DNA of 64,000 bases from WHSW01 sp963781265 (lineage in GTDB: Bacteria > Actinomycetota > Thermoleophilia > Solirubrobacterales > 70-9). The notes under the pieces are model-generated. The model had not been told where the DNA came from, did not search any database, and worked only from the letters and a program-made list of their open reading frames with translations. Within the stretch, counting starts at the first letter, position 1, and every line of letters starts with the position of its first letter. Positions 14,901 to 23,057 of the stretch are shown one piece after another. A program made the translations under genes and the position numbers. The stretch covers positions 186,001-250,000 of the forward strand of contig CAWAFH010000003.1 in assembly GCA_963781265.1 (NCBI GenBank). The letters are read 5' to 3'.

Positions 14901-16613
14901 ATGGAAGAGGCCTCCCGGCGCTCGGCGCCGCCGCGCAACGACGCCGTGATCAGCCAGGAGCGCTTCGAGGCCTACCACCGCTTCGCCCGTGAGAAGGGCA
15001 CCAGCCGCGTCCTCTACTACGTCCTCAGGGCGATCCTGGTGCCGGCGTTCCTGGTCTGGTTTCGCCTCCAGCGCTCCGGCCGCGAGCACGCCCGCTTCAA
15101 GGGCGGGCTGATCGTCGCGGCCAACCACCGCAGCTTCCTGGACCCGTTCGTGATCGGCGCCCTGCTGCCCTGGCGGCGCCGGTTGCAGTTCGTCGCGAAG
15201 GTCGAGCTGTTCGAGAACCGCTGGCAGGGCTGGGTGCTCTCGCGGCTCGGCGCCTTCCCGATCCGCCGCGGTCAGGCCGACGAGACCGCGATGCAGACCG
15301 CCGGGCTGATCGTCGACCGCGGCGGCACGGTGGTCATCTTCCCCGAGGGAACCCGGATCCGCACCGGGTCGCTCGGGCGGCCGAAGCGCGGGGTTGGCCG
15401 GCTGGCGCTCGAGACCGGCGCCGCGGTTCTCCCGGTCGCCGTCCAGGGCTCCGAGCAGGTGCGCCGCGGCTGGCGGATCCGGCCGCGCAAGGTCCGCCTG
15501 CGCGCCGGCAAGCCACTGACCTTCCCGCGCACCGAGCGGCCCTCGCCGGCTCTCGCGGCGATCGTCACGGAGCGGATCTGGCCGAACATCGAGCTGCAGT
15601 GGGAGTGGCTCGGCGGGCTGCCGCCGCTGCGCAAGGCCGCCGTGATCGGCGCCGGGAGCTGGGGCACGGCGGTTGCGGTGCTGCTCGCCCGCGGCGGGCT
15701 CGAGGTCGAGCTCGGCACGCGGACCGAGGAGAAGGCGGAGAAGATCGCCCGCGACCGCGAGAACGCCGAGTACCTGCCCGGGGTCGAGCTGCCCGACGGC
15801 CTCGGGGTCAAGCGCGCCACCGAGATCGAGCTCGCCGGGTGCGATCTGATCTGCCTCGCGGTGCCGTCATCGTCGCTGCCCAACGTCGTGGGCTCGCTCG
15901 CCGACCGGATCGGCTCGCGCGCTTCCGTGTTGCTGCTGTCCAAGGGCTTCGTGCAGCCGATGGGCGCGCTGCCCAACGAGTACGTGTCGGAGCGCGTCCG
16001 AGCCCGGGCGCTCGCCTGCCTCGGCGGCCCCGCGCACGCGCGGGAGGCGACCGCCGGGATGGCCGCCCTCGTGCTCGGCAGCGCCGACGCGGACCTGCGC
16101 GCGATGCTCGGCGAGGTCTTCGACCGCGCCGGCCTCGTCTGCGAGCGCACCGACGACGTCACCGGCGTCGAGGTTGCCGGCGCCTCGAAGAACGCCGCCG
16201 CGCTCGCCGCCGCCGCCGCCGAGCGCTTCGGCCTCAACGCCGCCGGGATCGCCGCCGCCGGCGTCTGGCGCGAGTGCGTCGAGTTCGCGCTCGCCCGCGG
16301 CGGCCGGCTCGAGACCTTCACCGGGCTCGCCGGGGTCGGCGACCTGACCGCCACCGTCCTGGCGCCGAAGAGCCGCAATCGCCAGGCCGGGGAGCTGCTC
16401 GGCGCCGGCGTCCCCGCGGAGAAGATCCCGGGGCGGATCGGACAGGCCTCGGAAGCGCTCGACTCGGTGCCGCTGATCGCCGAGACGGTCGCCGCGGCCG
16501 GGGTGGACGCGCCCAGCCTCGAGGGGCTCGCGAGCCTGATCGCGGGCGAGATCGACGCCGGCGAGTGGGTCGCCGGGCTGCGCCGTGCGGAGCGCGCCAG
16601 GAAGGCGGCCTGA
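14901..16613 (+). CDS. PlsC-GpsA fusion: acylglycerolphosphate acyltransferase plus glycerol-3-phosphate dehydrogenase
   Basis: One uninterrupted 570-aa frame joins two phospholipid enzymes. Residues about 35-225 are a PlsC-type acyltransferase with NHRSFLD (75-81) and FPEGTR (147-152). Residues about 245-565 are NAD(P)-dependent glycerol-3-phosphate dehydrogenase with GAGSWGTA (250-257), SKGF, the catalytic lysine in GASKN (K430) and GLAGVGDLTAT. GpsA makes sn-glycerol 3-phosphate and PlsC acylates lysophosphatidate two steps later. Separate, adjacent plsC and gpsA genes are common in actinobacteria; no internal start with a ribosome site is visible at the junction, so they appear truly fused here. 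Confidence 0.92.
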   Translation: MEEASRRSAPPRNDAVISQERFEAYHRFAREKGTSRVLYYVLRAILVPAFLVWFRLQRSGREHARFKGGLIVAANHRSFLDPFVIGALLPWRRRLQFVAKVELFENRWQGWVLSRLGAFPIRRGQADETAMQTAGLIVDRGGTVVIFPEGTRIRTGSLGRPKRGVGRLALETGAAVLPVAVQGSEQVRRGWRIRPRKVRLRAGKPLTFPRTERPSPALAAIVTERIWPNIELQWEWLGGLPPLRKAAVIGAGSWGTAVAVLLARGGLEVELGTRTEEKAEKIARDRENAEYLPGVELPDGLGVKRATEIELAGCDLICLAVPSSSLPNVVGSLADRIGSRASVLLLSKGFVQPMGALPNEYVSERVRARALACLGGPAHAREATAGMAALVLGSADADLRAMLGEVFDRAGLVCERTDDVTGVEVAGASKNAAALAAAAAERFGLNAAGIAAAGVWRECVEFALARGGRLETFTGLAGVGDLTATVLAPKSRNRQAGELLGAGVPAEKIPGRIGQASEALDSVPLIAETVAAAGVDAPSLEGLASLIAGEIDAGEWVAGLRRAERARKAA

Positions 16614-16636
16614 GGTGAACGACGTAGGCTTGCGCG

Positions 16637-17230
16637 GTGAGCGAGGAGCGCGAGGAAGTCGAAACGGGCGACGAGTCCCGGGCGAGCGGCGAGCGGCGAG
16701 CGGCGATCGCCGAACCGTCCAAGGCGGAGCTCGACCGGGCGTTCTCGGAGCTCTACCGCACCCACCTGCGCGACGTCTATTCCTACGCGTACTACAAGGT
16801 GGGCAACCACCACGACGCGGAGGATCTGACCGAGCAGGCCTTCCTGCAGGCCTATCGCCACTTCGAGCGGGCCCGTCGCGAGTCGAACGGGCGACCGCTG
16901 CGCCCGTGGCTGATCAGGATCGCCCACAACCTCGCTTCGAACTACTACCGCGACCGGGCGCGGCGCCCCGAAGCGAACCTCGACGCGGTCGAGCCGCCGG
17001 CGCATCCGCACGAGACCGAGCGCGTGGTGGAGGGCCGCGAGGAGCTGCGCGAGGTGATCTCGCGGCTCGACGAGCTTCCCGACGACCGCCGCGAGGCGCT
17101 GATCATGCGCTTCGCGCTCGGCATGGACAACCGCGAGATCGCCCGGGCGCTGGGGCGCTCCGACGGGGCGACCAAGGTGCTGATCCACCGCGCGATCAAG
17201 CAGCTCGAGGAGCTGATGTCCGATGAGTGA
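16637..17230 (+). CDS. ECF-type RNA polymerase sigma factor
   Basis: A 197-aa group IV sigma factor. Region 2 includes LYRTHLRDVYSYAYYKVGNHHDAEDLTEQAF and region 2.4 WLIRIAHNLASNYYRDRAR; region 4 holds DDRREALIMRFALGMDNREIARALG, then DGATKVLIHRAIKQL. GTG 16637 lies 6 nt after TAGGCT, suggesting a leaderless mRNA. It overlaps the next gene by 8 nt; that gene encodes a small single-span protein that may be its regulator. Confidence 0.92.
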   Translation: MSEEREEVETGDESRASGERRAAIAEPSKAELDRAFSELYRTHLRDVYSYAYYKVGNHHDAEDLTEQAFLQAYRHFERARRESNGRPLRPWLIRIAHNLASNYYRDRARRPEANLDAVEPPAHPHETERVVEGREELREVISRLDELPDDRREALIMRFALGMDNREIARALGRSDGATKVLIHRAIKQLEELMSDE

Positions 17231-17555
17231 GCAGGCCGGAGAGCTGCGGCTCGAGCGCCTGCTCGCCGACGCGCTGCGTCCCGTCGAGCCGCCCGAGACG
17301 CTCGCCAACCGGCTCGAGTCGGCGCTCTCGTCGATCGCCGCCCAGGCGGCCGCCGAGCTCTCGAGCTGGGCCGACGACCTCTCGGAGGGCGAGCTCGAGG
17401 CGCTGCGCGACCCGCGCAACTGGCTACGCCCCGTGGCCGCGATCGCCGTCGGCGGCGCCGCCGCTGCGGCGCTGGTCGTGGTCGAGGCGCGCCGCCGCCG
17501 GCGTCCGAACGGCGTCCGGGCCACGGTCGAGCGCCGCCTGCGCGACCTGCCCTAG
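17223..17555 (+). CDS. small single-span membrane protein, candidate regulator of the adjacent ECF sigma
   Basis: A 110-aa protein with an acidic helical N-terminal half (about 1-68), one hydrophobic span (about 70-87, AIAVGGAAAAALVVV) and a basic C-terminal tail. It lacks the HxxxCxxC zinc motif of ZAS anti-sigma factors. The 8-nt overlap with the ECF sigma gene shows translational coupling, which is the normal position of an anti-sigma factor. I do not recognise the family; the anti-sigma role is inferred from position and topology. Confidence 0.7.
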   Translation: MSEQAGELRLERLLADALRPVEPPETLANRLESALSSIAAQAAAELSSWADDLSEGELEALRDPRNWLRPVAAIAVGGAAAAALVVVEARRRRRPNGVRATVERRLRDLP

Positions 17556-17589
17556 CTCGCCGGTTGACTCCGGGCATAGGATGCGGCCG

Positions 17590-18078
17590 ATGAGGCGGGC
17601 GATCGTTGTCGGGGTGCTGGGGTTCGTGCTGGTCGCAGGACCGGCCTCGGCGACGGTCACGGTGTCCGACAGCGACACGGGTCGGGAGTTGGCCTCGTTC
17701 GAGAAGGCGCAGTGCAAGCTCCGCGGAAAGGGGGCGCCGGGCAAGATCCGCTTCACCGCCTTCTCGCTGCCGAAGGGCGCTGCCCTGACGCTCGCCGTGT
17801 TCATCTCCAACTTCGATTGGCACGGCTTCGGCGCCGACTACCAGCTGCTGTACGGCGATCAGCACACGATCGCGGAGGTGCTGGGCGGCGGCGAACCGTT
17901 CAGCAACGAATTCCCGATTCCGGGCACGCCCCCCGGGACGGTCGGCACCGGGGGAATCAAGTTCTCCAGCAGCGGGAAGCGGCTTTCCATCGGTGCCTTC
18001 GGCCTTCCGAACGAGGACTTCTCCGCCGGCGTCTCCGTCACCGGCGGCGCCAAGTGCAAGTACCCGAAGCGCCGCTGA
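17590..18078 (+). CDS. secreted protein of unknown function
   Basis: The product (162 aa from ATG 17590) begins MRRAIVVGVLGFVLVAGPASA, a clear Sec signal peptide with a likely cut after PASA. The mature part is about 140 residues, has two cysteines (QCKLRGKG and AKCKYPKRR) and many Gly/Pro/Ser turns, and resembles no family I know. ATG 17590 is preferred over ATG 17581 because TAGGAT ends 7 nt before it. It follows the ECF module but appears to have its own promoter. Confidence 0.75.
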   Translation: MRRAIVVGVLGFVLVAGPASATVTVSDSDTGRELASFEKAQCKLRGKGAPGKIRFTAFSLPKGAALTLAVFISNFDWHGFGADYQLLYGDQHTIAEVLGGGEPFSNEFPIPGTPPGTVGTGGIKFSSSGKRLSIGAFGLPNEDFSAGVSVTGGAKCKYPKRR

Positions 18079-18081
18079 GGC

Positions 18082-18540
18082 TCAGGTCTTGGCCTCGGCC
18101 CGGCGCTCGCGCGGGGGCCGCGACCGGGTCGGCTTTGCGACCGTCGGGGTCGCCGCGCCGGCGCCGAGCCCGACCAGGCCGAGGATCAGGTGCAGGAGGT
18201 TGTCGCCGTCGTTGACGGGGACGGCGCCGAGCAGGATCCCGTCGGAGTCCGCGAATCCCCAGATCGCCAGCACGACGAAGAGCAGGCCGACCGCGAGGCA
18301 GTAGGTCCGCGCCGCCGAGGGCGAGCCGGCGACCGCGAGCGCGAGCAGGCCGAGCACGATGTGGACGAGGTTGTGCCAGCCGTTGACGCCGAGGATCCCG
18401 AAGAGCTCCTCGGTGTCACCGCGGACCCCGGACACCCCGGTGTCGAAGCCGGAGCTGTAGAAGAAGCCGATGATCCCGGCGATCACCAGCGCAGCGCCGA
18501 CCAGCGTGCAATAGAGCCGCGCCGGACTTGAACCTGACAA
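18082..18540 (-). CDS. DUF4383-type membrane protein
   Basis: The 152-aa protein has four hydrophobic segments, with the family pattern LFGILGVNGWHNLVHIVLGLLALA and a second NDGDNLLHLILGL copy, as in DUF4383 proteins of actinobacteria. Function is unknown. The start is TTG 18540, chosen because a strong AGGAGG lies 8 nt upstream and homology begins soon after; the longer frame to 18774 runs into the sigma gene. It is divergent from the next ECF sigma factor, with an inverted repeat between them. Confidence 0.8.
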   Translation of the reverse strand: MSGSSPARLYCTLVGAALVIAGIIGFFYSSGFDTGVSGVRGDTEELFGILGVNGWHNLVHIVLGLLALAVAGSPSAARTYCLAVGLLFVVLAIWGFADSDGILLGAVPVNDGDNLLHLILGLVGLGAGAATPTVAKPTRSRPPRERRAEAKT

Positions 18541-18579
18541 CGCGTGGACCTCCTCGGGGCGGGTGCGGGCGGTGCAACT

Positions 18580-18609
18580 ATCGGATCTCACGCGGACGGA
18601 TGATCCGAT
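18580..18609. promoter_or_regulatory. 8-bp inverted repeat between DUF4383 and ECF sigma genes (candidate operator)
   Basis: ATCGGATC (18580-18587) and GATCCGAT (18602-18609) form a perfect 8-bp dyad with a 14-nt spacer. It sits in the only intergenic space between two divergent genes, 18 nt before the sigma ATG, a good position for a dimeric regulator. Confidence 0.5.
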
Positions 18610-18627
18610 TCGCGCCTGCGAACGTAC

Positions 18628-19251
18628 ATGGGTCAAGTGGCTGAGAGGCTCACACCAGAGGCGCTGCAACGACTCGCCGACGAGGACCTGATGACTTTGG
18701 TCGAGCGGCGCGACGCCGACGCCTTCGCGGTCCTCTACGACCGCCACGGCGGCGCGGCCTACTCGCTCGCCCACCGGATCGTCGGCGACGCGGCCGTCGC
18801 CGAGGACGTCACGCAGGAGGCCTTCCTCTCGGTCTGGCGCAGCGGGGCGCGCTTCGACGCGACCCGCGGCAGCGTCCGCTCATGGACGCTCGGGATCGTC
18901 CGCAACCGTGCGATCGACTCGCTGCGGCGCTCCTCCGGCTCGGCGCCGAAGCTCGACCTGGACGACGACGCGGTGCTCGAGTCGCAGACCGCGGCCGAGC
19001 TCACCGACGCCGAGGCGATCCGCCGCGAGACCTCGCGCAAGGTGCGCGGCGCCCTGCGCGAGCTGCCCGAGGAGCAGGGTGAGGTGATCGGCCTCGCCTA
19101 CTTCGGCGGGTTCACGCACGCCGAGATCGCCTCGATGCTGGGGATGCCGCTCGGTACGGTCAAGGGGCGCATGAGGCTTGGCCTGGAGAAGATCCGCGTC
19201 ACCCTCGCGGAGGGGATGGGGATCGAGGGCCCCTCGGAGGTGCTGCCATGA
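18628..19251 (+). CDS. ECF sigma factor (SigK-like) paired with anti-sigma
   Basis: A 207-aa ECF sigma factor. Region 2: FAVLYDRHGGAAYSLAHRIVGD, then AEDVTQEAFLSVWRSG and SWTLGIVRNRAIDSLRR. Region 4: LPEEQGEVIGLAYFGGFTHAEIASMLGMPLGTVKGRMRLGLEKIR. The pattern matches the SigK/RpoE-like group whose activity is held by a membrane RskA-type anti-sigma. The stop overlaps the next start (ATGA), and that gene encodes exactly such a protein. Confidence 0.93.
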   Translation: MGQVAERLTPEALQRLADEDLMTLVERRDADAFAVLYDRHGGAAYSLAHRIVGDAAVAEDVTQEAFLSVWRSGARFDATRGSVRSWTLGIVRNRAIDSLRRSSGSAPKLDLDDDAVLESQTAAELTDAEAIRRETSRKVRGALRELPEEQGEVIGLAYFGGFTHAEIASMLGMPLGTVKGRMRLGLEKIRVTLAEGMGIEGPSEVLP

Positions 19252-19970
19252 GCGCTTGCGCCGAGCTGCGCGACGACCTCGCCGCCTACGCGCTCGGCGC
19301 GCTCGACGAGCGCGAGGCCGGCGCGATCGAGGATCACCTCGCCGGCTGCGATCGCTGCCGTGAGCGGCTGCGCTGGCTCGCCCCCGCGGTCGACCTGCTC
19401 CCGGGCTCGGTCGAGCAGCGCACACCGCCGCCGGCCCTGCGCGAGAACCTGATGGCGACCGTGCGCGCCGAGGCGGCCCCGGCGGCGGTGGCGGAGCCGG
19501 GCCCCACGCCCGAGCGGCACCGCGAGCGTGGCTCCTGGCTCGAGGGCCTGCGCGGCCTGATGATGCGGCCCGCGGTCGGGATGGCCGTGCTGATCGTGCT
19601 CGTTGCCGGGATCGGGGTCGGCTACGCGCTGCGCGGCTCCGGCACGACCGAGAGCACGCCGCAGCTCGTCCGCGCCGATCCGCTCAACGACTCGGTCCCG
19701 GTCTCGGCGACGCTCGAGCGCACGGGCGACAGCGCCACCCTGCACGTCCACGAGCTCCCGGCGATCGGCGCCGACGAGGTCTACGAGGTCTGGGTCCAGC
19801 GCGCGGGGGTGATGGAGCCGCGCAGCACCTTCGTGCTCAACATGGACGGGACCGCGGAGGCCGCGGTGCCGGGCCCGCTCGCCGGTGGCGAGGCGGTGCT
19901 GGTGACGCGCGAGCCGCGCGGCGGCTCGCCCCAGCCGACCACGAAGCCGCTGCTGACCGCGCCGCTCTAG
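19248..19970 (+). CDS. RskA-like zinc-binding anti-sigma factor
   Basis: The 240-aa protein opens with a ZAS-type domain (AYALGALDEREAGAIEDHLAGCDRC, giving H and C-x2-C zinc ligands), has one membrane span at about 105-127 (VGMAVLIVLVAGIGVGYAL) and an extracellular RskA-like C-terminal domain with TGDSATLHVHELPAIGADEVYEVWVQR. It should bind the preceding sigma at the membrane and release it after regulated proteolysis. The rhomboid protease encoded next is a membrane protease, but a link to this pathway is only speculation. Confidence 0.92.
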   Translation: MSACAELRDDLAAYALGALDEREAGAIEDHLAGCDRCRERLRWLAPAVDLLPGSVEQRTPPPALRENLMATVRAEAAPAAVAEPGPTPERHRERGSWLEGLRGLMMRPAVGMAVLIVLVAGIGVGYALRGSGTTESTPQLVRADPLNDSVPVSATLERTGDSATLHVHELPAIGADEVYEVWVQRAGVMEPRSTFVLNMDGTAEAAVPGPLAGGEAVLVTREPRGGSPQPTTKPLLTAPL

Positions 19971-20033
19971 CCGGCGCCGGGCGCGCGGCACCGGCAACCG
20001 CGAGCGAAGCCCCTCGTTATCGTCTCCCGCCCG

Positions 20034-20897
20034 ATGGCCACCTGCTACCGCCACCCGTCGCGCGAGACGAACGTCTCCTGCTCGAACTGCGGCCGCCCGA
20101 TCTGCCCGGACTGCATGACCTCGACCCCGGTCGGCATGCGGTGCCCGGAGTGCGCGCGCCAGAAGACCGAGGTCCGCAACCCGATCGGCGCCGCCGGCCG
20201 CTCGGACGCGCCGGCGACGTACGCGATCATCGCGATCTGCGTCGCCGCCTTCGTCGGCGAGATCGCGACCGGCGGGACGATCGGCGGCGGCGGCGGCACC
20301 CTGACCCGCGACGGCGCGCTGTTCGCCTACGGGATCGACGCTGCCGGCCAGACCCTCGGCGTCGCGGGGGGCCAGCCCTATCGGCTCGTCACCTCCGCCT
20401 TCCTGCACGCCGGGATCATCCACATCGGGCTCAACATGTTCGCCCTCTACATCCTCGGGACCCTGCTCGAGCCGGCGATCGGCACGGTCCGCTTCGTCGG
20501 CATCTACGCGGTCTCGATCCTCTCGGGCTCGTTCCTGGTGATGGTGATCGACCCGGGCCAGCTCACGGTCGGAGCCTCCGGGGGGATCTTCGGCTTGATG
20601 GCGGCCGCGTTCCTGATCGCCCGCAGCCGCGGCCTCGACGAGCTCGCGACCCAGATCGGCTTCTTCGTGATCCTCAACCTGGTGATCACCTTCGGCGCCA
20701 ACAACATCAGCGTCGGCGCGCACATCGGCGGCCTGATCGGCGGCGGGATCGCCGCGCTGCTGGTCGCTCAGCTCGATCGCCGGCGGATCGCGAACGCGAA
20801 GGCGATCGAGATCGCCGGCCTGGTCGCCCTCTGCGTGATCGCGGTGGTCGGGGCACTGGTCGCCGCCGACTCCTACGCGCCCGCCGGCCTCGGCTGA
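20034..20897 (+). CDS. rhomboid family intramembrane serine protease with N-terminal zinc finger
   Basis: The 287-aa protein begins with a B-box-like zinc finger (residues about 3-42, with CSNCGRPICPDC and CPECARQ), followed by six or seven membrane spans. The catalytic serine is in GASGGIFG and the partner histidine in GAHIGGLIGG, as in active rhomboids; HIGLNMFALY supplies the conserved H and N. It cleaves membrane proteins within the bilayer; substrates are unknown. ATG 20034 follows TATCGT by 10 nt. Confidence 0.93.
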   Translation: MATCYRHPSRETNVSCSNCGRPICPDCMTSTPVGMRCPECARQKTEVRNPIGAAGRSDAPATYAIIAICVAAFVGEIATGGTIGGGGGTLTRDGALFAYGIDAAGQTLGVAGGQPYRLVTSAFLHAGIIHIGLNMFALYILGTLLEPAIGTVRFVGIYAVSILSGSFLVMVIDPGQLTVGASGGIFGLMAAAFLIARSRGLDELATQIGFFVILNLVITFGANNISVGAHIGGLIGGGIAALLVAQLDRRRIANAKAIEIAGLVALCVIAVVGALVAADSYAPAGLG

Positions 20898-20941
20898 GCG
20901 GTCGCCCGCGCCGACAGCGCCCGCGTAACGCGCCCGAGTCC

Positions 20942-21862
20942 TCAGAGCTTCGGCTGGACGGACGCGGCCGGCTCGAGCGGGCGCTCGAAGGCGATCCCGG
21001 CGGGCGCCGCGACGAGCCCCGGGTGCAGGAGGTGGGCGAGCAGCTCGACCCCGTCGACCAGCCGCGGGCCCGGCCGCGAGAACGACGAGGCGGCGTCGAC
21101 CGCGAACACCTCGCGGGCGCCGACGCCGCGCAGGCGCGGGCCGTGGGAGCGAACCTGGGCCGCGGCCTCCGGCGCGTAGAGACCGCACGGCATCGCGACG
21201 ACGACCTCCGGGCTCGCCGCCACGACCTCGTCCCACTCGACGACCCTCGACTTGAGCGCGGCGCGCCCGAGCGTGTCGGCGCCGCCGGCGAGCTCGACCA
21301 TCTCCGGCACCCAGTGGCCCCCGGCGTAGACGGGGTCGAGCCACTCGAGCGCCGCGACCCGCGGCCGCCGCTCGCCCTCGACCGCCGCCGCCACCGCGTC
21401 GAGACGACCCACGAGCCGGCCGAGCAGCTCCTCGCCGCGCTCGGGCTCGCCCGCCGCCTCGGCGAGCACGACCAGGTCGGAGAGCACCTCGGCGAGCGTC
21501 TCGGGATCGAGCGAGATCACCCTGGGTCGGCGCTCGAGCCGCGCGGCGATCGCACGGACGTCGTCGAAGGAGACGGCGCAGACGGCGCACAGCGCCTGCG
21601 TCACGATCAGATCGGGCTCGAGCTCTGCGAGCAGCCGCTCGTCGAGCCGGTACAGCGACTCGCCGCGACCGGTCACCTCGCGGACGCGGCGGTCGATCTC
21701 GCCCGGCTCGAGTCCGCCGGGGATGACGCTCGCGGTCAGCCGAGGCAGCTCGCGGGTCGCGGCCGGGTGGTCGCACTCGTGGGTGACCGCGACCACGGAA
21801 TCGCCGAGCCCGAGCGCGAACAGCGCCTCGGTCGCGGATGGCACCAGGCTCGCGATCCTCAC
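20942..21862 (-). CDS. BtuF-like substrate-binding fold protein without signal peptide
   Basis: The 306-aa protein begins directly with MRIASLVPSATEALFALG, the start of the BtuF/FhuD type III periplasmic-binding fold, and continues with ELEPDLIVTQALCAVCAVS and ASPEVVVAMPCG. It has no signal peptide or lipobox and no ABC permease or ATPase beside it, so it is probably cytoplasmic; such stand-alone members are often called cobalamin-binding proteins, a label not proven here. GTG 21862 is 7 nt after the reverse-strand TATCCT; GTG 21868 is only 1 nt after. It is divergent from the pterin dehydratase. Confidence 0.82.
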   Translation of the reverse strand: MRIASLVPSATEALFALGLGDSVVAVTHECDHPAATRELPRLTASVIPGGLEPGEIDRRVREVTGRGESLYRLDERLLAELEPDLIVTQALCAVCAVSFDDVRAIAARLERRPRVISLDPETLAEVLSDLVVLAEAAGEPERGEELLGRLVGRLDAVAAAVEGERRPRVAALEWLDPVYAGGHWVPEMVELAGGADTLGRAALKSRVVEWDEVVAASPEVVVAMPCGLYAPEAAAQVRSHGPRLRGVGAREVFAVDAASSFSRPGPRLVDGVELLAHLLHPGLVAAPAGIAFERPLEPAASVQPKL

Positions 21863-21869
21863 GCGCACG

Positions 21870-21879
21870 AGGATAGGCT
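21870..21879. promoter_or_regulatory. overlapping divergent -10 boxes (AGGATAGGCT)
   Basis: Forward TAGGCT (21874-21879) ends 6 nt before the pterin dehydratase ATG. Reverse TATCCT (complement of 21870-21875) ends 7 nt before GTG 21862 of the BtuF-like gene. The two hexamers share their TA bases. Confidence 0.6.
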
Positions 21880-21885
21880 TCAGTC

Positions 21886-22167
21886 ATGGCGGAGTTGCTC
21901 AGCGACGACGAGATCGAGGCGCGCCTCCGCGGGCTCGAGGGTTGGAGCCGCGACGGCGACGCGATCAAGAAGGCGTTCGACAACGACGACTTCGTCGGCT
22001 CGGTCGAGTTCGTCCGCCGGGTCGCCGAGCCGGCCGAGGCGATGAACCATCACCCCGACCTCGCGATCTCCTGGAGCGAGGTCGAGGTCTCGATCACCAA
22101 CCATTCCGCCGGCGGGCTGACCGCGGCGGACTTCGAGCTCGCGAAGCGGATCGACGAAGTCGGCTAG
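21886..22167 (+). CDS. pterin-4a-carbinolamine dehydratase
   Basis: A complete 93-aa PCD/PhhB protein with the signature EAMNHHPDLAISWSEVEVSI and the C-terminal GGLTAADFELAKRID. The enzyme dehydrates 4a-hydroxytetrahydrobiopterin in pterin recycling. No phenylalanine hydroxylase is in the window, so its partner is unknown; PCD-like proteins also occur in molybdopterin and regulatory contexts. Leaderless start (TAGGCT, 6 nt). Confidence 0.92.
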   Translation: MAELLSDDEIEARLRGLEGWSRDGDAIKKAFDNDDFVGSVEFVRRVAEPAEAMNHHPDLAISWSEVEVSITNHSAGGLTAADFELAKRIDEVG

Positions 22168-22175
22168 GCCGCAGG

Positions 22176-23054
22176 TTGACGCGCGAGGACGTCCGTTTCC
22201 GCTCCGCTGACGCGGACTGCGCCGGCTGGCTCTACTCGCCGGAGGGCCCCGCTCGCGACGGCGCCTGCGTCGTCCTCGCGCACGGCTTCGGCGGCACCAA
22301 GGAGGCCCGGCTCGACGCCTACGCGGAGCGGTTCGCCGGCGCCGGGTTCACGGCCCTGGTCTTCGACTACCGCCACCACGGCGCCTCCGGGGGCGAGCCG
22401 CGGCTGCTGATCGACGTGAAGCGCCAGCAGGCCGACTGGCGCGCCGCGATCGAGTTCGCGCGCGCCGCCGACGGAGTCGATCCGGAGCGGATCGTCGCGT
22501 GGGGGACGTCGTTCTCGGGCGGTCACGTGGTCGAGGTAGCCGCCGCCGATCCGCGGATCGCCGCGGTGATCGCGCAGACGCCGTACATGAGCGGCGTCGC
22601 GGCGCTGCACTCGGCCGGTCCAGCCCACAACCTGAGGCTGACCCGTGCGGCGTTGCGAGACCGGGTCGCGGGGCGCCGCGGCGGCGGCCACGAGATGGCG
22701 GTCGTCGGGCCGCCGGGCTCGGTGGCTGCGATGGCGAGCCCTGACGCCGAGCCCGGCTACCTGGCCCTGTTCCCGCCCGGCTACGCGTGGCCGAACCGGT
22801 TTCTGCCCCGCCGGACGCTGACCCTGCCTGCATACCGTCCGTACACGAAGGCGAAGCGGGTCGCGGTCCCGCTCCTCGTCCAGGTGATGAGCTCGGACGT
22901 GGTCACGCCGCCGGCGCCGGCCCGCAGGGCGGCGGCGATGGCCCCGCGCGGCGAGCTGATCGAGTATGCGGGCGGCCACTTCGACATCTACGTCGGCGAG
23001 CCGTTCGAGCGCGCGGTGGCCGACCAGATCGAGTTCCTCGGCCGGGTGCTGTAG
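22176..23054 (+). CDS. alpha/beta hydrolase (dienelactone-hydrolase/dipeptidyl-peptidase-like)
   Basis: The 292-aa protein has VVLAHGFGGTKEARLDAYAERFAGAGFTALVFDYRHHGASGG at the start of the fold, the nucleophile motif WGTSFSGGH, a late aspartate in VMSSDVVTPP and histidine in YAGGHFDIY. The pattern fits the XPR/BAAT-type serine hydrolases. Substrate unknown. TTG 22176, 8 nt after the previous stop, is the only start that leaves the first strand intact (LTREDVRFRSADADCAGW). It precedes wecB by 3 nt and is probably in one operon with it. Confidence 0.85.
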   Translation: MTREDVRFRSADADCAGWLYSPEGPARDGACVVLAHGFGGTKEARLDAYAERFAGAGFTALVFDYRHHGASGGEPRLLIDVKRQQADWRAAIEFARAADGVDPERIVAWGTSFSGGHVVEVAAADPRIAAVIAQTPYMSGVAALHSAGPAHNLRLTRAALRDRVAGRRGGGHEMAVVGPPGSVAAMASPDAEPGYLALFPPGYAWPNRFLPRRTLTLPAYRPYTKAKRVAVPLLVQVMSSDVVTPPAPARRAAAMAPRGELIEYAGGHFDIYVGEPFERAVADQIEFLGRVL

Positions 23055-23057
23055 GCG

